Below are positions 1-6,980 of a DNA stretch of 64,000 nt, piece by piece. The notes beneath the pieces were generated by a model that saw only the letters and a list, made by a program, of their open reading frames with translations, was not told where the DNA came from and ran no database searches. The translations under genes and the position numbers were made by a program. The DNA is from Lentzea cavernae. Lineage in GTDB: Bacteria > Actinomycetota > Actinomycetes > Mycobacteriales > Pseudonocardiaceae. Each line of letters begins with the position of its first letter. Within the stretch, counting starts at the first letter, position 1. The stretch is from NCBI RefSeq assembly GCF_014653695.1, contig NZ_BNAR01000002.1, positions 558,001 through 622,000 of the forward strand. Reading direction: 5' to 3'.

Positions 1-1234
1 CCGGCTCGGTCATGAGGCTGGTCTCGGGCACGATCTGCAGGACGGCGTTGTGCGCCGTCCTCAGGTACCACCCGTACAGGGCGAGCAGCCCGGCCTGGTC
101 GTCGTCGTCCGCGGCGTCGGCGGCGAACAGCCTGATGAGGTCGTGCAGCTGGTAGCGGACGCCGATGTGGTCGACGAGACCCGCCTTCACCAGTTCCCCG
201 AGCTGCGGCTCGGGGTCCCTGCCGGTCAGCGCCTCGACAGCGGCGAGCCCGATGTCCGCGCCGGGCGGCAGGCCGAGCCGCCGGAACACGCGCTTGGCCC
301 CGGTGCTCAACGCCCGGTAGGACAGCTCGAACGTGCCGCGCACGGCGGTGTCGCCGTCGATCTCCAGCACGTCCAGCCGGTCGCCGCGCAGGTCGTGCAG
401 GTAGTCCTCCATGTGGCCGTGCGCGACGTTCGCCCCGGCGATGCGCAACGCGAGCGGCAGGTGCGCGCACAGCCGCACGAGCTCGGTGCGCTCCTCGGGC
501 GAGCCTTCGACGCGCATGCTCGTCAGCAGCTCGTGCGCGGCGTCGTCGCCCAGCACGTCGAGCCGCAGCTGGCCGGGCAGGTCGTGGCGGCTCGTCGTGA
601 TCGCGAGGCAGCCGGGTTCCTCCGGCAGCAGCGGTTCGGCCAGGTCCTCGACGGCGTTGTCGAGGACGACGAGCACCTTCTTGCCGTCGAGCTTCTGCCG
701 GTACAGCTCGGTCTGGGCGCCGAGGCCCGCCGGGATCGCCGCCTGGGGCACGCCCAGCGCCCGCAGGAACCCGCCGAGCGCCTGCTCCGCGGTGACCGGC
801 GGTCCCGGGGCGAACGCACGCAGGTTCATGTACAGCTGGCCGTCGAAGTACCGCTCCCGCAACCGGTGCGCGAGCCGCACGGCCAGCGCGGTCTTGCCGA
901 CGCCGGGCGCCCCGGTGATCGCGATGGCGCCCTCGCGCCGTTCGAGGTCGGCCAGCTCGTGCTCGCGGCCGACGAAGTCCGGCAGGTCGGCGGGCAGCTG
1001 GCACGGACCGGGCGTGCGCACCCTCAACCGGTAGCCGGACGCGTCCGTGACGATCTCGTCCGGGATGGCGCGCCGCAGCCGTTTCACGAGCGTGCGCAAC
1101 GCGGGCAGCGGGCCCGCCGGCGGGGCGTCACCCCAGACCTCGCGGATCAGGTCGGCGAACAGCACGGGCTCGTCCGGGTGCGCCGCGAGCGCCCTGTGCA
1201 GGGCCCGCAGCCTTCCCTCCGGTGTCGCGGCCAT
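1..1234 (-). CDS. AfsR/SARP-like transcriptional regulator with NB-ARC ATPase domain (partial, 3' end outside window)
   Basis: The reading frame is open from ATG at 1234 to the left edge, giving 411 visible residues. The first ~75 residues read as a short winged-helix (Trans_reg_C-like) DNA-binding domain (LFADLIREVWGDAP, then a basic recognition stretch and SGYRLRV). An NB-ARC/STAND NTPase follows, with Walker A GAPGVGKT near residue 105, a VLVVLDN Walker B-like segment and a hydrophobic LPLALRIAG (GLPL-type) motif. The BTAD domain of true SARPs is absent. A TPR sensor region normally follows in this family and is presumably cut off. Such proteins are ATP-dependent regulators of secondary metabolism or development; targets are unknown. 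It diverges from the IclR gene at 1272, so the 37-bp gap probably carries both promoters. Family assignment is secure; function is inferred. Confidence 0.85.
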   Translation of the reverse strand, partial: MAATPEGRLRALHRALAAHPDEPVLFADLIREVWGDAPPAGPLPALRTLVKRLRRAIPDEIVTDASGYRLRVRTPGPCQLPADLPDFVGREHELADLERREGAIAITGAPGVGKTALAVRLAHRLRERYFDGQLYMNLRAFAPGPPVTAEQALGGFLRALGVPQAAIPAGLGAQTELYRQKLDGKKVLVVLDNAVEDLAEPLLPEEPGCLAITTSRHDLPGQLRLDVLGDDAAHELLTSMRVEGSPEERTELVRLCAHLPLALRIAGANVAHGHMEDYLHDLRGDRLDVLEIDGDTAVRGTFELSYRALSTGAKRVFRRLGLPPGADIGLAAVEALTGRDPEPQLGELVKAGLVDHIGVRYQLHDLIRLFAADAADDDDQAGLLALYGWYLRTAHNAVLQIVPETSLMTEP

Positions 1235-1271
1235 CCGCCCGATCGTAGGTGAACCGGGCACAATCCCGGGG

Positions 1272-2033
1272 GTGGCCGCCACCGTCTCCTCCAAGCTGCT
1301 GTCGTTGCTCGGCACGTTCGACGGCGCGCACCGCCGCCAGACCCTGAGCGGCATCGCGCGGCGCTGCGGGCTGCCGGTGAGCACCACGCACCGGCTGCTG
1401 GCCGAGCTCTCGGAGTGGGGCGCGGTGCGGCGGCTCGAGTCCGGCGAGTACGTGATCGGGCGGCGGATCTGGCGGCTCGGACTGCTGGCCGTCGGCGAGG
1501 TCGACCTGAGCCGGGTCGCGGAGCCGTTCCTGCACGACATCCACGCGGCCACGCGCGCGGTGGTGCACCTGGCCGTGCGGGAGGGCACCGAGGTGCTCTA
1601 CCTCGACCGGGTGTCCGGACACGCCTCGGTGCCGATCGTGAGCTCGACCGGCAGCCGGTTGCCGCTGCACTCGACCGGCGTCGGGAAGGTGTTGCTCGCG
1701 CACGCGCCCGCGGAGGTGCAGGAGGAGGTGCTCGCGCACGGGCTGACGAGGGTCACGGCGTTCACGGTCACCGAGCCGGGGCGGATGCGGGCGCAGCTGC
1801 ACCGGATCCGCCGCGACGGGTACGCGCAGACGTTCGAGGAGATGACGCTCGGGGCGTGCAGCGTGGCGGTGCCGGTCGAGGTGGAGGGGCACGTGGTCGC
1901 GGCGCTCGGGATCGTGGTGCCGGACCTGCGCAACGTGCGGGCGCGACTGGTCGCGGCGTTGCAGGTGGCGGCCCGGGGCATCGCCCGGATGTTGGAGCCG
2001 AGTTTCCATCCACCGGAAGCCGGTCTTGGATGA
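1272..2033 (+). CDS. IclR family transcriptional regulator
   Basis: The protein has 253 residues from a GTG preceded by a G-rich stretch; this start removes upstream sequence that belongs to the divergent regulator. The N-terminal winged helix (residues ~1-65) includes LSGIARRCGLPVSTTHRLLAEL, the usual IclR recognition helix. The C-terminal effector domain (~80-245) has family motifs such as LPLHSTGVGKVLLAH and a late ACSVAVPV segment, the ligand pocket region. IclR proteins usually sense small organic acids or aromatic intermediates and control adjacent catabolic genes. The aldehyde dehydrogenase begins 29 bp downstream on the same strand, so it is the likely co-transcribed target. The effector cannot be read from sequence. 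Confidence 0.9.
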   Translation: MAATVSSKLLSLLGTFDGAHRRQTLSGIARRCGLPVSTTHRLLAELSEWGAVRRLESGEYVIGRRIWRLGLLAVGEVDLSRVAEPFLHDIHAATRAVVHLAVREGTEVLYLDRVSGHASVPIVSSTGSRLPLHSTGVGKVLLAHAPAEVQEEVLAHGLTRVTAFTVTEPGRMRAQLHRIRRDGYAQTFEEMTLGACSVAVPVEVEGHVVAALGIVVPDLRNVRARLVAALQVAARGIARMLEPSFHPPEAGLG

Positions 2034-2062
2034 GCGGGTGCGCTACCGCTTGAATCCGGACC

Positions 2063-3508
2063 GTGGCAGGCGAAACTCGTGAGCTCCTCATCGGCGGCGA
2101 CAGCGTTCCGGCGCTCGACGGCCGCACCACCGACGACCTCAACCCGTTCACCGGGGAGGTCCACGCCGTCGTCGCCGCCGCGTCGCCGGCGGACGTGACG
2201 CGGGCGGTCGACGCCGCCGAGCAGGCCTTCCCCGCGTGGGCGGCGACGTCGCCGTCCGCGAAGCGCCAGATCCTGCTGCGGGCGGCGGACGGGCTGGAGG
2301 CGAGGACGCCCGAGGTCGTCGCGCTGATGGCCGGCGAGGTCGGCGGTGTCGGCGGGTGGGCCGGGTTCAACGTGATGCTCGCGGCGAACGTCCTGCGCGA
2401 GGCGGCCGCCGCGGTCACGCAGCCCGTCGGCGAGGTGCTGACCACGGAGGTGCCCGGCCAGCTGTCGCTCGCCGTCCGGGAGCCGCTCGGGGTCGTCGCG
2501 GCGTTCGCGCCGTGGAACGCGCCGGTCATCCTGAGCACGCGGGCCGTCGCCGCGCCTCTCGCCGCCGGGAACACCGTGGTGCTCAAGCCCAGCGAGGACG
2601 CGCCGATCGCGGCCGGGCTGTTCATCGCCGACGTGCTGCGCGAGGCCGGACTGCCGGCGGGCGTGCTCAACGTCGTGACGAACGCTCCCGAGGACGCCGC
2701 CGCGGTCGCCGAGGCGCTGATCACCGACCCCCGCGTGCGCGCCGTGAACTTCACCGGCTCCACCGAGGTCGGCCGGATCGTCGGAACCCTTGCCGCGCAA
2801 CACCTCAAGCCCGCCGTGCTGGAGCTCGGCGGCAAGAACTCGTTGCTGGTGCTCGACGACGCCGACCTCGACCACGCGGTCGACGCGGCGACGTTCGGCG
2901 CCTTCCACAACGCGGGCCAGATCTGCATGTCGACCGACCGCGTCCTGGTGCACCGCTCGGTCGCCGAGGAGTTCACCGCGAAGCTCGCCGCCAAGGTCTC
3001 GTCACTGCCGCACGGCGACCCGGCCGACCCCGGCACCGTGGTCGGCCCGGTGATCAACCCGCGCGCCGCCTCACGGGTGGCGGCGCTGGTGGAGGACGCC
3101 GTCCGGAACGGCGCCTCGGTGCGGGCGGGCGGCGACGGCGGCGCGACCGTGCTGGACGGCGTCACGCCCGCGATGCGCATCTTCCAGGAGGAGATCTTCG
3201 GCCCGGCCGTCGTCGTGGTGCCCGTGGCCGACGACGACGAGGCCGTGGCCATCGCGAACGACACCGAGCACGGCCTCACCGCGGGCATCCTCACCGAGGA
3301 CTCGCGGCGCGGTCTCGGTCTCGCCCAACGCATCCGGACCGGCATCGTGCACGTCGGCAACCAGACCGTGGACGACGAGCCGCAGGCGCCGTTCGGCGGC
3401 GTGAAGTCCAGCGGGTACGGCAGGTTCGGCGGCCGGTGGGGCATCGAGGCGTTCTCCGCGACCCGCTGGGTCACGGTCGCGAGCGAGCACGGCCACTTCC
3501 CCTTCTAG
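2063..3508 (+). CDS. NAD(P)-dependent aldehyde dehydrogenase (vanillin/benzaldehyde dehydrogenase-like)
   Basis: The enzyme has 481 residues, normal for the ALDH superfamily, which oxidises aldehydes to acids in the cytoplasm. Seen are the FAPWNAP cofactor-binding segment, NFTGSTEVGR, the general base Glu in LELGGKN (E254), the nucleophile in GQICMSTD (C288) and EEIFGPAV. The FAPWNAP and GQICMST style and the overall length fit the vanillin/salicylaldehyde/benzaldehyde group better than betaine-aldehyde or succinate-semialdehyde enzymes, but the substrate is inferred. It lies in a probable operon behind the IclR regulator. The stop codon TAG is formed from a target TA plus the first G of an inserted MITE; before insertion it would have been TAA at the same codon, so the protein is unchanged. 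Confidence 0.92.
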   Translation: MAGETRELLIGGDSVPALDGRTTDDLNPFTGEVHAVVAAASPADVTRAVDAAEQAFPAWAATSPSAKRQILLRAADGLEARTPEVVALMAGEVGGVGGWAGFNVMLAANVLREAAAAVTQPVGEVLTTEVPGQLSLAVREPLGVVAAFAPWNAPVILSTRAVAAPLAAGNTVVLKPSEDAPIAAGLFIADVLREAGLPAGVLNVVTNAPEDAAAVAEALITDPRVRAVNFTGSTEVGRIVGTLAAQHLKPAVLELGGKNSLLVLDDADLDHAVDAATFGAFHNAGQICMSTDRVLVHRSVAEEFTAKLAAKVSSLPHGDPADPGTVVGPVINPRAASRVAALVEDAVRNGASVRAGGDGGATVLDGVTPAMRIFQEEIFGPAVVVVPVADDDEAVAIANDTEHGLTAGILTEDSRRGLGLAQRIRTGIVHVGNQTVDDEPQAPFGGVKSSGYGRFGGRWGIEAFSATRWVTVASEHGHFPF

Positions 3509-3668
3509 GGCCTGTGTCGAAGTCTGGTTCGATGGGAGTTGCGCTTGGGGTGGTTTCTGGTGGTGCGGCCGGATGGCCCGCGTACCGGTGTCGTACGTGG
3601 GCCATCCGGCCGTGCCGCCAGGGCCGCCTCGGGCCCGGCTGTCGCGGATCAGACTTCGACACAGGCCC
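3508..3668. mobile_element. MITE-like non-autonomous element, 161 bp, 19-bp perfect terminal inverted repeats
   Basis: Positions 3508-3526 (GGGCCTGTGTCGAAGTCTG) are the exact reverse complement of 3650-3668. A TA dinucleotide flanks each end (3506-3507 and 3669-3670), consistent with a TA target duplication. There is no open reading frame for a transposase. Ends of this type and TA duplications occur with actinobacterial IS5-group (IS427-like) transposases, so mobilisation in trans is the likely origin (inference). Removing the element and one TA restores CTTCTAAAGG, in which the two flanking convergent genes share the TA of their stop codons. Confidence 0.85.
3562..3616. repeat. Internal long hairpin of the MITE (possible bidirectional terminator)
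   Basis: Within the element 3562-3585 can pair with 3593-3616, a stem of about 24 bp with only G-U wobbles, closed by a 7-nt loop. It lies between two convergent genes, so it could stop transcription from both sides. No U-tract follows, which is usual for hairpin terminators in high-GC actinomycetes. Terminator function is inferred. Confidence 0.6.
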
Positions 3669-4297
3669 TAAAGGCCCGCTTCGTGGGCGACGATCGCCGC
3701 CTGGACGCGGTTCTCCGCGCCCAGGCGGCCCAGGATCGCGCTCACGTGCCCCTTCACCGTGCCCTCGACGAGGTCGAGGCGGCGGGCGATCTGCGCGTTC
3801 GACAGGCCCTCGCCGAGCAACGCCAGCACGTCGCGTTCGCGTGCGGTCAGCGACTCGACCTGGGCTCGCGCCCGTCCGGTGCGGCCGCCGCGGAACCTGC
3901 TGATCATCCGCGCCGCCACCTTGGGCGCCAGGTAGGCGCCTCCGGACGCGAGCGCGTGCACGCCCGCGATCAGTTCGCGCGGATCACCGGACTTCAGCAG
4001 GAACCCACGAGCGCCGCCGTCCAGCGCCCGTTCCAGGTAGCCGTCGTCGTTGAACGTCGTCAGCATCGCCACCCCGAACCCCCGGCGCGCCAGTTCTACC
4101 GCCGCTTCCAGCCCGTCGAGGCGCGGCATCCTGATGTCCAGCAGCACGACGTCGGGCCGGTGCTTCAACGCCAGGTCGATCGCCTCGCGCCCGTCCGACG
4201 CCTCCGCCACGACCTCGATGCCCGGATCCGCGCCGAGGATCGCCCGCACCCCGGCGCGGACCATCGTCTCGTCGTCGGCGAGCAGTACGCGGATCAC
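3668..4297 (-). CDS. NarL/LuxR-family response regulator
   Basis: The protein has 209 residues from a GTG whose bases overlap the kinase stop (GTGA, 4-bp overlap), implying translational coupling. The receiver domain (1-~118) has the acidic pair DD at 8-9, phospho-acceptor D54 in VVLLDIRMP, T in MLTTFND and K in LLKSGD. The C-terminal LuxR helix-turn-helix (~145-205) carries LTARERDVLALLGEGLSNAQ and EGTVKGHV. It is the cytoplasmic output of the kinase encoded immediately upstream. Likely targets include the operon itself, through the tandem palindromes at 6396-6437 (inference). The last codons abut the MITE insertion, which leaves the coding sequence intact. Confidence 0.93.
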   Translation of the reverse strand: MIRVLLADDETMVRAGVRAILGADPGIEVVAEASDGREAIDLALKHRPDVVLLDIRMPRLDGLEAAVELARRGFGVAMLTTFNDDGYLERALDGGARGFLLKSGDPRELIAGVHALASGGAYLAPKVAARMISRFRGGRTGRARAQVESLTARERDVLALLGEGLSNAQIARRLDLVEGTVKGHVSAILGRLGAENRVQAAIVAHEAGL

Positions 4298-5157
4298 GAG
4301 TCCCCCGAGTGCGGTAGCACGGCGACCAGCTCGAACCTGCCGCCGTCACGGCTCACGCGCAGGGTACCGCCGGCGAGCCGCACCCGTTCGCGCAACGCGA
4401 CCAGCCCCACCCGGCTGCCCGCGCCCCGGCGCCGCCCGGCCTCGTTGCCCGCCTCCACCACCGTCACCCCGTCCGCCGACGTGACCTTCAGCTCCAGCAA
4501 CGACTTCGGCGCGTGCTTGGCGGCGTTCGTCAAGGTCTCCTGCACCACGCGGTGAACCGTGCGTTCCACTGTGGACGGAACCGGTCCGTCCACCTCGAAC
4601 TCGACGCGCATCCCCGCTCTCACCGCGCGGTCGACGAGGTCCCGGAGGTCGGTGGCCGAGGGCGGATCACCGTCGCGCAGCAGGAACACCAGCTCCGACA
4701 GGCGTTCCGTGGCGCCAGCCGCCGTCTCCCGCAGCTGAGCGGCGGCGGCCTGGTGCGCGACGGGCAGCGTCATCTCCAGCGCCCCCGCCCGCAACGCCAG
4801 CAGGCTCAGCTCGTGGCCGAGCGTGTCGTGGACCTCGTGCGCGATCCGGGTGCGTTCGCGCAGGTGAACGGCCTCGACGGCCGCGGCGGCCAGCGCGGCC
4901 TGCTGGTGCGCGACCCGCCCGAGGAACCACGGCAGCCCGACCGCCGCCCCCACCAGGGCCAGGCCGGTCAGCCCTCCCACCGCACCGCCCGCCAGCACCA
5001 GGGCTGGCCAGTGCGAGGCCGTGCGGCGCCCGAGCAGGAACGACACCACGAACAACGGCACCCACACCGCGGCCGTCCACGCCGGAACGTTCTGGTCCAT
5101 GGCGAACGACACCGCGACCGCCGCCGCCACGCACCCCGCGAGCGCGGCCGTCCTCAC
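4294..5157 (-). CDS. DesK-type membrane sensor histidine kinase
   Basis: The protein has 287 residues from a GTG overlapping the upstream stop codon by 4 bp (GTGA), which fixes the start. Two to three hydrophobic segments occupy residues ~1-85. A HisKA_3 dimerisation helix follows with phospho-acceptor H110 in IAHEVHDTLGH. The HATPase domain has an N-box around ETLTNAAKHAP and a G-box near GSRVGLVALRERV. It is a small, NarL-partner type kinase that would phosphorylate the regulator at 3668-4297. It lacks an obvious extracellular sensor domain, so stimulus detection must be intramembrane or by a partner; the membrane beta-lactamase homologue encoded directly upstream is a candidate partner (inference). 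Confidence 0.92.
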   Translation of the reverse strand: MRTAALAGCVAAAVAVSFAMDQNVPAWTAAVWVPLFVVSFLLGRRTASHWPALVLAGGAVGGLTGLALVGAAVGLPWFLGRVAHQQAALAAAAVEAVHLRERTRIAHEVHDTLGHELSLLALRAGALEMTLPVAHQAAAAQLRETAAGATERLSELVFLLRDGDPPSATDLRDLVDRAVRAGMRVEFEVDGPVPSTVERTVHRVVQETLTNAAKHAPKSLLELKVTSADGVTVVEAGNEAGRRRGAGSRVGLVALRERVRLAGGTLRVSRDGGRFELVAVLPHSGDS

Positions 5158-6362
5158 CGCCTCCACCGCACCACCGCCACGCTCAGGTTCATCCCGCCCG
5201 ACACGGCCAACCACACCACAAGCGGCAGCGAATAGTGCGCCAACTGGAAGAACGTGATGTCGCGCCCACCGCCGTACAGCAGGCCCAGCAACGTGGGCAG
5301 TGCCAGCAGCACGCCGAGCGGAACCAACCTCAGCACCTGCCACGCCTTGGGGAACCTGCGCGGCCTGCGCAGCGCACGGATGTTCAGTCCGAGGGAGAGG
5401 GCGGTCAGCGCCGCCAGGACCAGGTCGATCAGCAACCGGTGGGACTCCGGCTTGGACTCCTTGCCGTCGAGGAGGTCGGCGATCCCGTTCTCCAGCAGGT
5501 AGGTGCCCTCGTTGCCGAGCGTGACGCCGCTGTTGGCCATGACCGCGATCCCGTGGCCGGACGACGTCAGCAGCTGCCCGGCCGTGCTCGTGAACCAGAT
5601 CCCGCTGTGCCGCAACTGTCCCTGCTGGTCGGCGTCCCAGCCCATGCCGTCCCGCGGGTCGAGCCCGGGTTGCGCGGCCAGCCACTTCGCCATGTCGGCG
5701 GCGGTCGTGATCACCCCGTCCGACCCGGTGACGAACCGGTGCGGCTCGGTCACCGGAACCGAGAACCCGTAGGCGTAGCCGTACCCCTTGCGGTAGTCGG
5801 GTGGCAGGTCCCTCGGGGTCACGTCGATCGCCGTGGTGTCGTTCATGCCCAGCGGTTCGAAGACGTGGGTTTTCAGGTAGGCGTTGAAGTTCTCGCCCGA
5901 CGCCAGCTCGACCAGTCGTGCCAGCAGGTGGTAGTTGGTGTTGGTGTAGCGGAACTCGTCGTCGGGGACGGCCTTGGCAAGGGCTTCCCGGGCCCGTTCC
6001 ACGGCCTGAGCCGGAGTGTCGGGCTGCGGCAGGCTCTTCTCGGGCAGTGTGCTGTCGCTGATGCCGGACTTGTGGGCGAGCAGGTGGCGCGGGGTGACGC
6101 GCGAGCCGAAGACCGGGCGGTCGAGATCGAGCTCGCCCGCGTCGGCGAGCCGGCGGACGGCCAGTGCCGTGAAGGACTTGCTGACGGAGGCGATCGGCAT
6201 CTTCGAGTTCTCGGTGAGCGGCGCTCCGGAGGAGTCGTGGCCGAAGGTCTGGACCGCGATCACCTGGTCCCCCTTGGTGATCGCCACCGCCACGCCCGGA
6301 AGGGACGCCTCGCCCATGTACGTGGACACCAGCAGCGTGAGCGCTGCACCCCAGAGGATCAT
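5154..6362 (-). CDS. Membrane-anchored serine beta-lactamase/PBP4*-family hydrolase
   Basis: This 402-residue protein has an N-terminal hydrophobic export segment, a serine beta-lactamase-like (class C/esterase) domain and about three C-terminal transmembrane helices from residue ~305. Catalytic motifs are SVSK (Ser and Lys of SxxK), YTNTNYH (Tyr-Xaa-Asn) and HSG in the KTG position. The active domain would lie outside the membrane. Family members include D-aminopeptidases, esterases and penicillin-binding-like sensors, so the substrate cannot be named. It is first of a three-gene operon with 4-bp overlaps to a kinase and its regulator, which suggests signalling rather than simple resistance. 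A GTG at 6371 is an alternative start; ATG at 6362 was preferred, neither having a good ribosome-binding site. Confidence 0.85.
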   Translation of the reverse strand: MILWGAALTLLVSTYMGEASLPGVAVAITKGDQVIAVQTFGHDSSGAPLTENSKMPIASVSKSFTALAVRRLADAGELDLDRPVFGSRVTPRHLLAHKSGISDSTLPEKSLPQPDTPAQAVERAREALAKAVPDDEFRYTNTNYHLLARLVELASGENFNAYLKTHVFEPLGMNDTTAIDVTPRDLPPDYRKGYGYAYGFSVPVTEPHRFVTGSDGVITTAADMAKWLAAQPGLDPRDGMGWDADQQGQLRHSGIWFTSTAGQLLTSSGHGIAVMANSGVTLGNEGTYLLENGIADLLDGKESKPESHRLLIDLVLAALTALSLGLNIRALRRPRRFPKAWQVLRLVPLGVLLALPTLLGLLYGGGRDITFFQLAHYSLPLVVWLAVSGGMNLSVAVVRWRR

Positions 6363-6395
6363 GGGAGTCACCGTAGGAACCAGCGGGCGGGAGGA

Positions 6396-6437
6396 CCCGA
6401 CCTGAAAGTCGGGGTGGACCCCTGACGAAAGTCAGGG
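6396..6437. promoter_or_regulatory. Tandem palindromes in divergent promoter (candidate response-regulator operator)
   Basis: Two inverted repeats lie between the three-gene signalling operon and the gene at 6449. CCCGAC (6396-6401) pairs with GTCGGG (6408-6413), and CCCTGAC (6420-6426) pairs with GTCAGGG (6431-6437). Both contain the directly repeated core GAAAGTC(G/A)GGG about 23 bp apart, roughly two helical turns. This is the geometry expected of a NarL-type dimer pair; binding is inferred. Confidence 0.55.
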
Positions 6438-6448
6438 ATCATGGCGGC

Positions 6449-6928
6449 GTGAGCGACCAGAAGTGGACGGAGAAGCACTGGCTGAACGTGCCAGGGCCGT
6501 TCTACACGGGCCAGACCGACAACTGCTGGACCGGCCGGCTTCATGCACCACGCCACATCCTCTACGGCGGTGAGTACTACAACGAGTTCATCTACCGCCA
6601 GCCCAGGACGAAGGCGGAGATCGAGAGCATCCACGTCGCCGCCGCGCAGGACCCGTTCGACGGGTACGCCGACGACGGCGACGAGCGGTGGACACCGGAC
6701 GCCGTCCGCGCCTGGTGGGCTGAGCGGGCCGAGGTGGAGGAGCACGTCACGGCGCTGCTCGCCGAGTGGACCGCCTCCACCAAGCCGGACGAGGTCGAGG
6801 CCGTCGACGGTGCCCGCGACTTCCTCGCCTACCTGGCGGGTGATCTCGAAACCGACCTGCGGGCCTACGTCTTCCGCCTGGAGCGCGGCTACCACCCCGG
6901 CGCGAACGACCGGCTCCCCCGGCTCTGA
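6449..6928 (+). CDS. Conserved hypothetical protein (159 aa)
   Basis: The frame starts at GTG 6449, with CAGGGA about 11 bases upstream; an ATG at 6441 stops after three codons. The protein is soluble and acidic, with an aromatic-rich N-terminal segment (WLNVPGPFYTGQTDNCWTG), a short Gln-Pro-Arg motif and a tryptophan-rich middle (RWTPDAVRAWWAER). No catalytic motif, signal peptide or membrane segment is seen. From memory similar proteins are widespread in actinomycetes and sometimes loosely labelled ferredoxin, but no cysteine cluster supports that. It diverges from the beta-lactamase/kinase operon and shares its palindromic promoter, so common control is possible. Function unknown. Confidence 0.75.
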   Translation: MSDQKWTEKHWLNVPGPFYTGQTDNCWTGRLHAPRHILYGGEYYNEFIYRQPRTKAEIESIHVAAAQDPFDGYADDGDERWTPDAVRAWWAERAEVEEHVTALLAEWTASTKPDEVEAVDGARDFLAYLAGDLETDLRAYVFRLERGYHPGANDRLPRL

Positions 6929-6934
6929 ACGCAC

Positions 6935-6967
6935 CGGGGCCCCCGACCACGATGGTCGAGGGCCCCG
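6935..6967. terminator. Bidirectional hairpin terminator
   Basis: 6935-6949 pairs with 6953-6967 over 15 bp with one mismatch and a 3-nt loop. It lies between the stop codons of the convergent genes at 6449-6928 and 6981-8537, so it can serve both. No U-tract follows. Confidence 0.75.
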
Positions 6968-6980
6968 AGAAGCAACCAGA

